Positions 1 to 11,965 of a DNA stretch of 64,000 nt are shown piece by piece (position 1 is the first letter of the stretch; every line of letters starts with the position of its first letter). Origin of the DNA: Galerina marginata (lineage: Eukaryota > Basidiomycota > Agaricomycetes > Agaricales > Galerinaceae); the NCBI GenBank assembly GCA_023014335.1, contig JAECYW010000024.1, positions 1,054,001 through 1,118,000 on the forward strand. The letters are read 5' to 3'. Under the pieces are notes generated by a model. That model saw only the letters and a list, made by a program, of their open reading frames with translations, searched no databases and was not told the DNA's origin. The position numbers were made by a program, and so were the translations under genes.

Positions 1-1471
1 GCGATGGCATGAACTCTGCAAGCCGAGACCTTATTAATTTAAATTTAAAGGGGAAGTACTCTCCTAGAATCAACAGGAGAATACTCCCTAAGCCAATGGC
101 TGGTACAATTGTCATAACAGCAGAGGAGGTACGCCAGATAATGACTTCAATGGTTGATGGGAAGGGAAAATTCCAGGCGGCACAATGGATAATCCCGAAA
201 GCTATGCCGCAAATGGGAAGTAGGACGAGTAACTTGTACCTTGCCTCTTTATTGGGAGCATATGCGTAGAATGTCGTGAGACGTATCTTTCCTTCAGGAT
301 TCACCTTGGTGTTATCGTTATCTGTTTCCCCCATTCTGCGTACAAAGGAAATAAATTCGAAAATCGGCCAGCGAAAGAAAATACCAGAAATTGCTTGCTT
401 CGTTTGACTAGCGAAATGCCTGATATCGCGGGTGATGAGAGGAAGCTCCATATCCTTGTCTATCAATTGAGGTAACATCAATAAAGGTCATTATAAGGTA
501 CATATATACTGACCCTCAGAAATGGTTCTATCTCCAAAGGTCGGCCTGACTTGGGCCTGGAAAGCTATGAAGGCGCTAAAGTTCAATGTTACTGTAGCCA
601 GACCAGCTTAGCCTACTCACCATTTAAACTCACAGAGCCTCTCTCACTTCCTTCTTTAGAAGTCAGTGTTGTGGATCTAGTTGGCCGCAAGAGGTCGACC
701 CGGACAGTGGTTGTAACATTAAGGGGTTTATTCCACCAAAATGCGTACATAATCACATTGAGGGCAGAAAGAGCGAGCGTCATGAGCTCCAGTTTGGTAA
801 TATCGAGATGTCGGACCTTCCGTTGGATACACTGTAAAATGAACCAAGTAATTTGAACGACGACAAAACCCTTCGAAAATCCGTCTCCCTTGCTTCGGTC
901 CTGGATTTCGCTTTCTGAAATCTTTGGCATAATTACTTCCTTTTTTTCGAGAAGATCCCACAATGCTTGGGGCACGAGAACACCGGCTTCGTGCCCTCCG
1001 TCGTAGAGTACAAAACCGCCCATCTGAATGAAATAACCATGCGTCGTTGTCCACTCCGAATCATATTCTGAAGGAATATTAGCCACATTTTCTCTGTACA
1101 CTTTAGCTCCACTCACTCCTGAATTTTTTGGCCAAATGACGAGCCCCGTACCACTGACTTGCTGCCCAATATACAATGACCTCGGGTGATATGACCGACC
1201 AGAACATGAGTTCCAGTCGTTGAAGAGAATCCCTCCAGGGTCCTTCGTCAGGAGCCAAGATGTTGGGATGGACAGATACCCAGGAGCTAGCGAAGATTGT
1301 CGCCAGGCAGCTCCATAGGATGTCCCATGTTGACCGAGTGTTTGGGCAGATAGGCTCCGGCGGAAAACCGGCAACGGTTTCTGTTTGACGCGAGAACAGG
1401 TCGGGGAGTGGAGAGGCGACGATGTAGACAAAAAATTGGAAAAGGTAGAGAGTAATCCGGATAAATGACAT
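1..1471 (-). CDS. Multi-pass membrane protein, tandem paralogue 1 (partial)
   Basis: Function unknown. Member of a fungal membrane-protein family recognised by the conserved stretch WDILWSCLATIFASSWVSVH near the N-terminus, then WTTTHGYF, MGGF and FWWNKPL. Likely exons: 1471-1117, 1067-621 and 459 to beyond base 1, all GT-AG with continuous phase (about 420 residues visible). A hydrophobic leader at residues 1-20 looks like a signal peptide; several membrane helices follow. The last roughly 50 residues lie outside the window, judged from the paralogues at 5585-7261 and 8928-10563, which have the same three-exon layout. A TATAA-like sequence lies about 45 nt before the ATG. Family assignment is firm by comparison with the two neighbours; the function is not known to me. 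Confidence 0.8.
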
Positions 1472-4400
1472 AGTGGTGGGTGAGCAGGTAGTGTAGGAAA
1501 GGTTCGCTTTTCTTATAAGATAGTAGTAGAAGCTAGTGTGCGTGTTAATATGAACCCACTAAAGAGGAGGATGCTACCCAAAACATGCGGTAATGTTGTG
1601 CTTTGGAAATCGGTAACTCTGAAGATAACGTTGATTAATGCAACACGTTGGGACTAAGTCCTTCCTGGCTGAATTGTCGCTTGGATACACCCATGCCTAG
1701 TTGCATAATGAAGAATCCCACGTTGAATATACGATCTTCGATCTGGTTTGGATCTGGTTCTTTGGGATATACATAGCACAATCTTTTTCCCTCATAGAAG
1801 CGAGCGTCTACGTTGGGGTGTGAAGCCTGCTCCAAGAAAGGTAATAGAAGTCGGGGCCTGGGAAGTCATTGGCGAGAAACCCTTACCTGAGTCTCGAATG
1901 GGATGTCATTTCTCACTCTGATGGCTAGAATTCAGAATAGCAGCTCCACGGAAACTGGGGTGCTCTCGATACCTATCGCTTACAAGTAGGATGCGTATGT
2001 CATTCCTTAGTGCCCTCGAGTTTCAACTTTTCTGGGTCCACTGTCGTGTGGAAACTCAATCGTGAGCGTTTAACAGTCAAGTCCATGCCGAGTGTGTCCC
2101 AGGCAACTCCTAGATCGACTTAGAAAATCGATAGACTTTCCAGGACCAAAATCACGGCGCCGACACAGTGAACGATGAAGGAGCCATATAGGCTGGGCTC
2201 CATAAACATCAAAGCAAAGCAAATTCATGAATACCTCGACGAATTCCGAAGTACAAATTGAACGGCGATTAAACATGAGGCCCAATTATGACAGTTGTCA
2301 GCAGCATCAGTACATCGTTAGATCACAGCGCCAGCTCGACCAACGGATAGCGACAAGGAGGGTGCTAACCAAGAGAAGGGGATGCTCAGCTGTGTAACTC
2401 AGTGGTGCTACCTAAGAACTTTTGCAACATTCAACAATCGGCGTGTCCAAGGCATTATTTCCTCAATGGACGACGGCCTGTGTCACTGTGGATCATCCAA
2501 GCTTGAGTTTGAATTTTTATGGACAGATTTTAGTTGCCGTAACATCATGATTGGGAAAAGAGCGTCAGACGGTCTATTTCGAAAATAATATCCTTCGGCT
2601 CTGCGTGAAAACACTGGCGATAAAATAGAGGGTTTGAATGTTGACAATAGCCTTGGACCCGGGCCCTGCTTCAGTCCTCGAGTTCTCTCTCAGTAATCGT
2701 CAACAATGCCGCCTTCCCCTGCCGGCAATCCCACGGGCTTTCTGGCTCTGGTACACCTGTTTCATGGTCTCCATCATACACACACCCGCCCATTCACATG
2801 TATATCATAACCGCCGGCTGTCCACCCATTCATATCTTTGACAAGATCAGAAAGGGGCTCCTTGATAGGACGTTATTTACACCAGCCGCTCTATTTGCTT
2901 GCCAACCAACGGGCTGAAATCAACGCTGGTGAAACGGCCAAAGTGCATGCTTCTAGCACCCTTCATTTGCACCGAGATTTTAGGGCGTAGAGATGTCATC
3001 ATACACTGCGACCAGCGACGATTGTTCAACATGATAATATCCTATAGTTAACGAGGGCGCTTAAAATGCCAGCGTGCTGGCAAGTGAAGATGGAAATAGC
3101 TGGCACGACACACGCGGATGGGGGCACTGTCGCTGTCGCTCTAGACAGATCGGCGTTTCTCCTTATACTCCCTGAGAGCGAATGGCGTGGATAGACTCTA
3201 GAAAAAGGCCGAGGACGGCTAAGACAACAGAATTACAAAGTCACAACGATGAGCGAGAACATTCGCGAGTTAAGCGAGTGGGGTGAAATGAGCGCACTAT
3301 GGTCTACGCATTCAATCATCCACCTTTCATCCATCCGAAAATTCGACCCCGAATGTCCAGAAACGATAATGAAACTCGATACGTGATGGCTGCAATGATG
3401 GTTTTGGGTTGACTCAAACCTAGAAACTTGAAAGATGTAGCTCGCGACCGGGTTGTCAAGGAGCTCTGCGATGACCGAAACGTCCTGGCCCGCTGGACCA
3501 TAAAGCCTAATCATCAATGCATTATGTCTCTCCGTATCTGGGCCGTGAATCCAGTCGCATTTCGAAGGATCGTAAATGTCATTAGAATCACGGAACGCTG
3601 CAGGAAAAACAACCTTGAGTAGTCGTTCGAACGGATCTGTCGGCAGGATGGTGAAGGGTAGAGCGGGGGGTGCAAGCGGTGATAAAGAAATAGGTCAAAG
3701 TTGTGGTTGGGCCACGTCTGCTTCGTGGGACATCATGAGATATGTAGCAGACCGGAGGAAATTTCGCCATGGCAGAGCCCTTATCTCCCCCACTTCGTCA
3801 GGCTGTGAAAGTCGAAAAATGAATGACATCGAGGCGGTGTGGATAAATATAAAAGTCGCACCTGACCACCCACTGCACCCTGTGCACGTCATTCAACACA
3901 TCTAATTTGATAAACATGGGTTCAAAGAGAGGACGACGGTCCCCTGCGAGACGACCTAAAGCAGTGTTTTGAATTTTTTGATTGAATTTGAGCGGAAACA
4001 AATATGCTGGAGCATAGAAGATAACCGTAGATAATCGTATATTGAGGACTACACAAGGAAACTAGAAATTGATTTATGATGCTGGGGAAGAGGCATAATT
4101 TCATCTCGTAGTCGCAACATGTCCAGACCAAAAGCGTACGCGTGAGAGGTTGCGAATCTAGGTAAGAAGGAATGCCACCGAAAACGTCCCGGGGAATGGC
4201 CAAATTAGATATTAGAGATGTCAGCCGGTGACGCGACATGGGCACCGCCGAGGGTGATGTGGAGCCTGGGGCCTGAAGCTTGAAGTCGTAGCCATTACTC
4301 TAGAAAGGCCAGAGGATCACTAGTAGTGTAAAATAGATGACAGACATTGGCCTTCGAAGAATGGGCGAGTTCGGACAAGGGTCAGGCTGTAAAGAAGGCG

Positions 4401-5584
4401 ATGCGATCCTCAACGATCCGTCGATCCTAACCCCGACCCTTGAAGATACGCGAGCACCAGTTAAGAATGAATCCAGCTTCGATATGATATGACATGACGA
4501 TGCCCCGGATGTTGGCGCTGATGCAGGAAGATAGTAATGATACTATAGCTCACAGGCGGCTGAGAATTCGAAACTTGGAAGGACAAATGGTCAGGAAAGT
4601 GATACCAAGTAAGGCAGGCGCTGGCGGAAGTCGATCAGGCTACAAGATTCCCAACCAACTTTCAATCCAAACTGCAGGAACGGAAATATGAAAAGAAAAC
4701 ACACCGTTCGGGTCTTTGCTGAGTACGCTCCTCTCTTGGTGTCAAGCTTCTTTCATTTGAGGCGAGGTTCCTTCCGCTGTCACTAGATGCCGCTGGACCC
4801 AGGAGGGCGGGAGATGCAAGCTACGTGGTAGGGGAACATCAGTACAATGCGGTCATTGTGATTGTGCAGTATATGTTCCTGCCAGGTGGATGAAGCTGAG
4901 GCCAAGGAAAAAAGGTAGCACAGTAGCGCGACAGAAATGGGGAGGGCAATTTGAGGCAGTGCGTGTGAAAAGTAAATTTATATTGGCGTGCTGGATGATC
5001 CGGATCAATTCCCATAATAATCGGTGAACGCCGCTCTGAGCCGATATTGACCGTGACCCTTCCCGCGAACGACTCATCCTCAATCATTATCTGCACCCCC
5101 AGAATCTTGCCAGTGCCAGTCATATCACCGGACCATTTACGACAGCTTTGAACCTGGTTTCTTCAGCCATACGATAGCCGCCAGTCGCGCTCGGTCTTCA
5201 GAGAGACGCTTACGTTACTTTAATTGCTATGCCGTTCAAAGTTCTCCGAAGACGTCCAGCTATAAATCGTGCTCGTTTCCCACCGTTTTGTCATTCTCGC
5301 GCAGTATTCCGTTAGATCTGGCTCGCTGAACAGAGTTCGATGTTAGAAGATATGTTAAGTAGCTCTTGGAGCGTTGTAAAAATTAAACCTCGATTATGTA
5401 TCAGGCAGGGCGGAACTGACAAGCAGCAACACATTTGCTCTGTTATTTTTATTGACTGTCATATAGCTCTATTTTTCTGTAAAACTTTCGAACCTCACTT
5501 AACCGAAGCCCCGCGCTCAGTGCACGGAAGTTACAGGAAAGATAAATTTATTGCAAACTCGGCGGTCTATGTAGTGAAGGCCGA
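1472..5584. other. Intergenic stretch, no gene recognised
   Basis: Short frames only, on both strands, none with recognisable motifs, paralogues in the window or convincing splice signals. A short match to the 3' end of the neighbouring membrane-protein genes occurs near 2264-2280 (see findings). Confidence 0.5.
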
Positions 5585-7261
5585 TTAAACGTGAGGAATG
5601 AACGAAGTCCATTCCACCACTTCTAATGCTGTTTGTGGAAGGTCCCTAAAAGAGATAAACGCCTCCACCAAGAGGGCAAGTCTCGCAATGCCATAAAAGG
5701 GGAGCATCAGAAGAATCAATATTGCTATCAAATGTCCATGCCACGATTCCCCAAAATTAATGGAGGAATGCAGCTGTAAAATCGTAAGGAGAATACCGAG
5801 GAGCCCAATCGCCGGTATTCCTGTAATAACTGCAGAAGAAACACGCCAAATCTCGCCTTCAATAATTGACGGGAAGGAGAAATACCAGCCACAACAATGG
5901 ATGGCGCCGAAAAGTATGCCAACTACCGGAAGAAAAACGAATAAATTGAGCCTTGCTTGAGTTACTTTGTGTGGGTTGGGATTATAGGCGTAGAATGTCT
6001 TGAGGCGTATCCTTTTGTCAGAGTTGACCTTGGTGTTGTCGTGACCCGTTGCATCTCCCATTCTGTGGACGAAGGAAATAAATTCTAAGACAGGCCAACG
6101 AAACAAAGTACCAGAAATGAAATTCCTTGTTCGGTGAAATAAATGCAAGAAATTGGCTTTATTGATAGAACCGTAGGGCCGTGCCCGCCTAGTGGAATCG
6201 GAAGAAGGCACTTCCGGAAGTGCAGTGTTTCTTTCTAGTAGTAAAGACAAGGTCCGAGTCAATTAACAATAAAATAGTGCGAAAATGTCTGTATTGACCT
6301 TCTGAGGTGTTGCCTTCTCCGACAGTTGCCGTGTCCCAGACACGGATAGCTAATAAAGACACGGTGGTTGAACATCAGCGTGGATCTGATCACCTCAGCT
6401 TAACTTACTTACAATTTTTATTGACAGCGGCTGTCCCTCTTATCTCGGTCGAGGTTGTTGCGTCAACAATAGTGGGCTGCAAGAGGTCGACCCGGACAGT
6501 GGTCTCGACATCAAGTGGTTTTATCCACCAAAATGCGTACATGATCACATTGAGAGTGGCGTAGGCGAGCGTCACAAGTTCGAGTTGGGTGATTGTGAGG
6601 CCACGCACCCTGCGTGCGAGACACTGTGCAACGAACCAGGTGGTTTGAATGATGACGAGGCCCTTGGAGAATCCGTCGCCCTTGCTTCTGTCCTTGATGT
6701 CGCTTTCTGTGGTATCTGGCATTTCCACCTTTCCTTCTTGGAGGAGCTCCCACAGTCTATCTGGTAACAGCACGCCGGCTTCGTCATCTCCGTCATACAA
6801 AATAAAGCCGCCCATCTGAATAAAATATCCATGTGTTGTTGTCCACTTGTATTCTGAAGGAAAATCAAATACAAGTCGCTCCGGAAATGGTTGCAAGGCT
6901 TACTGCTGAACTTGCTTACCACACGCCGGGCGCCAAACCACTGACTCGCGGCCCAGTATATGATAACCTCCGGCGAAATGATTGACCAAAACGTGAGTTC
7001 TAGCTGCTGAAGTACCTTCTTCCGAGGTCCTTCGTCCGGCGCCAAAATATTAGGGTGGACAGACACCCAAGCGCAGGCAATGATGGTGACAAGGCAGCTC
7101 CATAAAATATCCCAGATCGACCGCATATCTGGGCAGGCAATTTCTTGTGGAAGATTTGCACTAACGTTTGTTTGTCGCGAGAACAGGTCGGAGGGCAGAG
7201 GAGCAGCGTATGTGAAGATACGACTTGTTTGAAAAACGTCGAGAATGATCAAAAATAACAT
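5585..7261 (-). CDS. Multi-pass membrane protein, tandem paralogue 2
   Basis: Second copy of the family. Likely exons 7261-6904, 6853-6409 and 6188-5585 (468 aa). The first intron is clear and phase-consistent. The second could use either of two overlapping GTAAGT donors (6412 or 6408); only the downstream one joins to the acceptor before 6188 without a stop. Signal-peptide-like start, then hydrophobic helices around SIWDILWSCLVTIIACAW, FWSIISPEVIIYWAAS and FVAQCLARRV, and four more helices in the last exon, which ends in SFIPHV as in paralogue 3. Probably an integral membrane protein of the secretory pathway or plasma membrane, by inference from the leader and helices only. Same orientation and exon plan as its neighbours, so a product of tandem duplication. 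Confidence 0.8.
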
Positions 7262-8927
7262 TTTGGTGAGTGAACAAGTATGGGTGGCAAGTGGGGGTGC
7301 AAATGTAGTACTCGAGTAAAGCGATGTGAGTGTTATGTTATCTGGGAGTCAAGTACAATTTTCCTGATGTGACGGCGATTTCCTTGAGCATGGAGAGTAG
7401 TTTTTTTATTGCAAAGCGTTCCTGAGCACACTTTTATCGTATACATCCGCGCTGGGTTTGTTTGTAACCTGGAATGCTGAAACGTTGGAGGATATCCTAT
7501 ACATTTGACCCTTGCCGCGAGGCTCAACTAACCTGACGTGAGAGTTAAATTTGTTCGGGGTTGGCTCTAGCCCCGTAAGGCAGTTTATGGTCGCTTAGGT
7601 TTTAAGTTTTGTGCGTTCAATGTTAGAAGTCTCAGGACTCAGGAAACTTTGAATGTGGCTTCTTGGGCCTGGCGGCTCTCTAAAGTAGATAACAAGCCGT
7701 TAGTGAATCTTTCTTCAGCTCTTTTTCTTTGTCGTGTGACTATACATTATTCTATCTTCTTGATCATCACTTCGTCCCCCTCTGCAAGGTGAGTGTACCG
7801 CCATCAATCGCCGCGGGGCCGCGTAAAAAAGATTTATGGGAAGCATTTCCAAAAGGGACACGATTGCCACTTATGCGCCACACTCGGAAGCACCGTCTGA
7901 TCAGCAAGGCTCGTGGAATTACCCTAACATTTTATTTTAGTTTGAGAGACATGAAAATATGACGTCCATATCGATCATACAGTACTTGAAAACGGCTTCT
8001 TGGCTCACAAATCAACTCTAAATTTTAATTCGTATAGCTAGTTCTCGTGGACTTATTAGACAGGTAAATTCGGACCAAATCTCTGAGTTACTTCTTCGTG
8101 TCTTCAATTCAGCTCGTGCTTTCTACTTTACCTATTCATTTCCGTCTATGCTCCAATTGACCTACGTTGTCAGCTGAAAGATCGACCAACCTGTCTTACA
8201 GTCGCTCCACCTGTCACCGAGATACCTCATGACCGACCCATTTCCGGCATCCTTGTCCTCGAACGTGAGATTAAGCCCGCGCAAAACCGGCGCCGTACGT
8301 CAAAAAGCTGTGATGTCTGATCCATAATTCGAGAAGGTCGGAGGAACATGCAAGGAGACGAATCTCCATCACAATTTTTCCCGAAGCCTACTGCTGCGGC
8401 TGTAACCATCGCCGCGACAGCAAACTTTGAGGAGGGAAAGGCTCTAGACTGCAAAATGTCGGTAAATATTGTTCTTTCAAACAAACGCTTCACCATCCAA
8501 GTTAGGCGCCATGCAAACTGATAGGATCATCCAACGACATTCGCTGTGTTTTAAACCGAGGGGCTGCATAGCCACCGATCGACATGGCTCGATCATCAGC
8601 CAGATTCGGGTCCTGTTGAAGTTGCACCCGCCTTCACGTACGGACTCGGAAATGCATGGTAACCCCGCTATAGAAAATACCATAAAATAAGTTCTATGTA
8701 ACGTTCTCTTTAGTGCGCACTGAGCAGAAAGTAGCGGAACAAATAACTGAATACTTGTCGGAGAGTTTCAGCCTTTGTCCATTTCGTCATCGGCACGACG
8801 TCTGGACACTTGCTATGTAAGTAAGTAACTTGTGTTTTCGCTGCTAACCGGCGAAATTTGACATATTTATCTGCAGTCCAGTCAACTCTACATTTGTCGA
8901 AGTACGCTCTACATAAACCAACGTTGA
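7262..8927. other. Intergenic stretch between membrane paralogues 2 and 3
   Basis: No gene can be supported. A stretch near 8180-8520 on the plus strand has short open frames behind an acceptor-like site, but no paralogue or domain. I treat it as non-coding or a relic. Confidence 0.4.
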
Positions 8928-10563
8928 TTAAACATGAGGAATGAAGGAAGTCCATGTTACCACTGCTAATGCTGACTGTGGAAGTTCTCTAAGGGAAATA
9001 AGTGCCTCTACCAAGAGAGAAAATCTTGCAAGAATATACAAGGGGACCATTGGAAGTGTCATCCACCTTAGAACGTCTCGGAATCGCGATACCAAGAGGG
9101 TAGAGGTGTAATACCGTTCTAAAAACGAAAAGAGAACATCCATGACCCCAATCGCCGCGGCTGCTGTAATAATTCCAGAGGAAAAACGCCAAATATTGAG
9201 TTCAATAACCGAAGGGAAGGAAAAATTCCAGCCCGCACAATGAATGACACCGAAAATTATACCACATAAGGGGTGGAGTATGGTTAAAATAACCTTCGCC
9301 AGAGTTAATTCTTCTGGGTTGGGATCATGGGCGTAGAATGTGTTGAGACGAATTTTGTCTTCAGTATTGACCTGGGCTTTATCAAAGTCAGCCATGTCTT
9401 CCGTTGTGCGGACAATGGAGATGATCCAAGCAAAAGCCCGGTGCAGTAAATTACTAAACATGCCCCGCACAGCTTGATGAGCAGAGTGCCGGAGTTTACG
9501 AGCAGGGTATTTGTGCGTCTTCATTTTCAGAGGCTGGATCTTTTCTCGCCGCTCAATGTTACTGTCTAGTCATTTATGGAAGGTTTAATTGCAAAAGAAA
9601 ATTTGATTTCAAAGCGCACTCTGACCTTTTAAAATGCTAGATTCCCCAAGGTTCAGCGAGTCCAACGCGCTGTTCGCTATAAATACCATTGATGTTAAGC
9701 ATTAATGTGGGCTATAAAAATATAGCTCACTCACCGTCACACAATCGCTCATTTGTCTCCACTGAGAGTGATGTACTGGCGGCTGTTGGATGCAACAGGT
9801 GGACGCGGACCGTGGTTGTAACGTCAAGTGGCTTATACCACCAAAATGCGTACATGATTGCGTTAAGGGCGGCAAAAGCAAGGGTAACGAGCTCCAGTTC
9901 AGTGATAATGAGGCCTCGGACCCTCCGCGCAATACACTGCGTAATAAACCAGGTAGTTTGGATGACAACTGCGGCCTTGGAAAGCTTGTCGCTCTTGCTT
10001 CGGTCCTTGATTTCTCTTTCTGTAACCTTAGGCATTGCCACCTTTTCTTCTTGAAGGAGATCCCACAATTTTCCCGGCACCAGGACGCCTGCTTCTTTAT
10101 CGCCATCGTACAGTATAAATCCTCCCATCTGAATAAAATGACCATGTGTCGTAGTCCATCCATATTCTGAAGAGAGATAAGGTACAAGTTGCATTTAACA
10201 AGGTTAGTTACACCCACCGCTGTATTTTTTCCCCAAACAGTGAGCGCCATACCACTGTACTGAGGCCCAATATATGACTAACTCTGGCGAAATTATCGAC
10301 CAAAAAACGAGTTCAAACCGCTGAAGGGCCTTCTTCCAGCGCCCTTCGTCTGGTGCCAAGATATTGGGGTGGACAGACGCCCAGGAACAGGCAAAAATAG
10401 TGACCAGACAACTCCATACGATGTCCCATTTCGAGCGAGCATTGAGGGAGACACATTGTTGTGCATCGATGTTTGTTCTTTGGGATAATAAGTCAAGGGG
10501 CGGAGCGGCATTGGCGTCGATAATGCCTTGAAGAAGGTAAACGATGGTTAAGATAAAGGGCAT
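8928..10563 (-). CDS. Multi-pass membrane protein, tandem paralogue 3
   Basis: Third and best-resolved copy. Exons 10563-10218, 10166-9735 and 9565-8928 keep phase throughout and give 471 aa. The start is the ATG at 10563, which aligns with the paralogue starts; longer upstream readings lack support. Order along the protein: hydrophobic leader, conserved KWDIVWSCLVTIFACSW helix, helix FWSIISPELVIYWAS, WTTTHGHFIQMGGFILYDGD, a charged stretch rich in K and E, helix LVTLAFAALNAIMYAFWW, then three or four C-terminal helices. Function unknown. The intron phase pattern (1, 1) is shared with paralogue 1; paralogue 2 differs at its second donor. Confidence 0.85.
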
Positions 10564-11965
10564 GTCGGTAAGTAGGGCAGGAAATCTTGACTTTATAGCT
10601 GGAACCTTATTTATAAATGTCTGACTGCGGTGACTCTGCAGTTCTTCAGTATTACACAGCAGATTATAGGCTAGACCAGAGTAGATGTTACAAACCCGCA
10701 ATAGTCGGCTGTATACTAGGCTACTAGTTTCTCCTTCTCTACAACCATCTTTCCACCCCTTGATCTACTCAGCCCATTTGCTCGTCTTTACTATGCTACA
10801 TGAGCAGATGGTTTCCAGAGAGAGTCTGTGTGTCTTTCCATTCAAGGGCCCGGTGTGGTATACGGATTTTGTGTGCCTTTGTTTGTCTGTCGATCGGCGG
10901 ATTTCGCCATGACTGCCTTGCACCGACCACTTCTGCCGAAGCCACGTCGCTTTCCCCCTCACAGTCCCTAGGGCCTTCGTCCATTCTGCACTGGGGTAGA
11001 AGGAACAGTTCTACTCAGCTTCCCTGTTGCTCGTGCTACGGCTGGTTTTCCCTACGAACTGTGCCAGAAATGTCGAATGCCTTCCATTCCGGAGCCTGAC
11101 TGCTTTTATCTTCTGAGCATCGCTTGCTTTGTATAATATATCTAGCTTGCCGTATCCCATCAAGAGGCATCGCAACACGCACCTCGCCGTCGACGTGATG
11201 TTCTCCGCCACAATGGGGTTCTATACACGGAAAGAAGCTTGTACTAGTGAGCATTCGACGATGCGGGTTCTTATTTCATCTAACTAACGAGGTCAAATCT
11301 AACTTTATGCATGTTTCCTCAGTGAATCAAAACAGCGGGATATCTTGGGCCGGTTTCGGTACGTGTATGGCTTTTGACGCCTTTGTTTTCTCTATTGGAT
11401 ATGGCGTTTTCTAAGCTCTGAGTTTAGTGTCTGTCACTTTCAAAACCGAACGGGTATTTTACTGCAAATAACGACTGGTAAGGCCCATTGCTTTTCTTCT
11501 TCTCCTTATCAACTTTCATGTTACTTATGTTCATGATTTTCCAGTGATGTCTATGTGAGTTTCACTTCGACGATGGATGCGCCGACGCCACTACTTGACG
11601 CCAGGTTTTTTTTTTGACGTGGGCTGTCTCGAATTTCTCGCTTCCTCTCCGAAACATTTTGCAGAGTTATGGTTGTGAAGACAAGCATTATCATCTTCCA
11701 ATGATTGCCCGTGAGGTGATAACAAACCTTGTGGAAAGTTTTATTGAGGGGAGATCGGTGGTCGGTACTGCCCAATTAGTATCTGGCCTAATGCCCGTGG
11801 TTACTCAATTGAAGTCTCAGCAGATTTTAGGTGAGCAGCGTTAATTGTAGCTACTATAAGTTATATGTGCAAGCAGTCGTAAGTATAATATTCTGCTTGT
11901 TCCAGTTCCTCGTTCGAGAGTCCTCCAAATTCTAAAACAATAAATCATAATATATGAACAGTCCA
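10564..11965. other. Region with intron-like signals, possible gene relic on plus strand
   Basis: Between about 10960 and 11845 the plus strand shows several GT-AG pairs with good context (for example donor near 11250 with acceptor near 11331, and donor near 11377 with acceptor near 11428). Parts can be joined in one frame, including LCQKCRMPSIPEPDC near 11060 and a 70-residue frame ending at 11842. I could not join everything into one uninterrupted frame, and I recognise no domain. It is either an unrecognised multi-exon gene or a decayed one. Confidence 0.3.
10592..10597 (-). promoter_or_regulatory. TATA-like box of membrane paralogue 3
   Basis: TATAAA on the minus strand about 30 nt upstream of the ATG at 10563; a second TATAAATA-like stretch lies about 20 nt further up. 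Position fits a core promoter with a short leader, but this is inference from sequence only. Confidence 0.35.
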
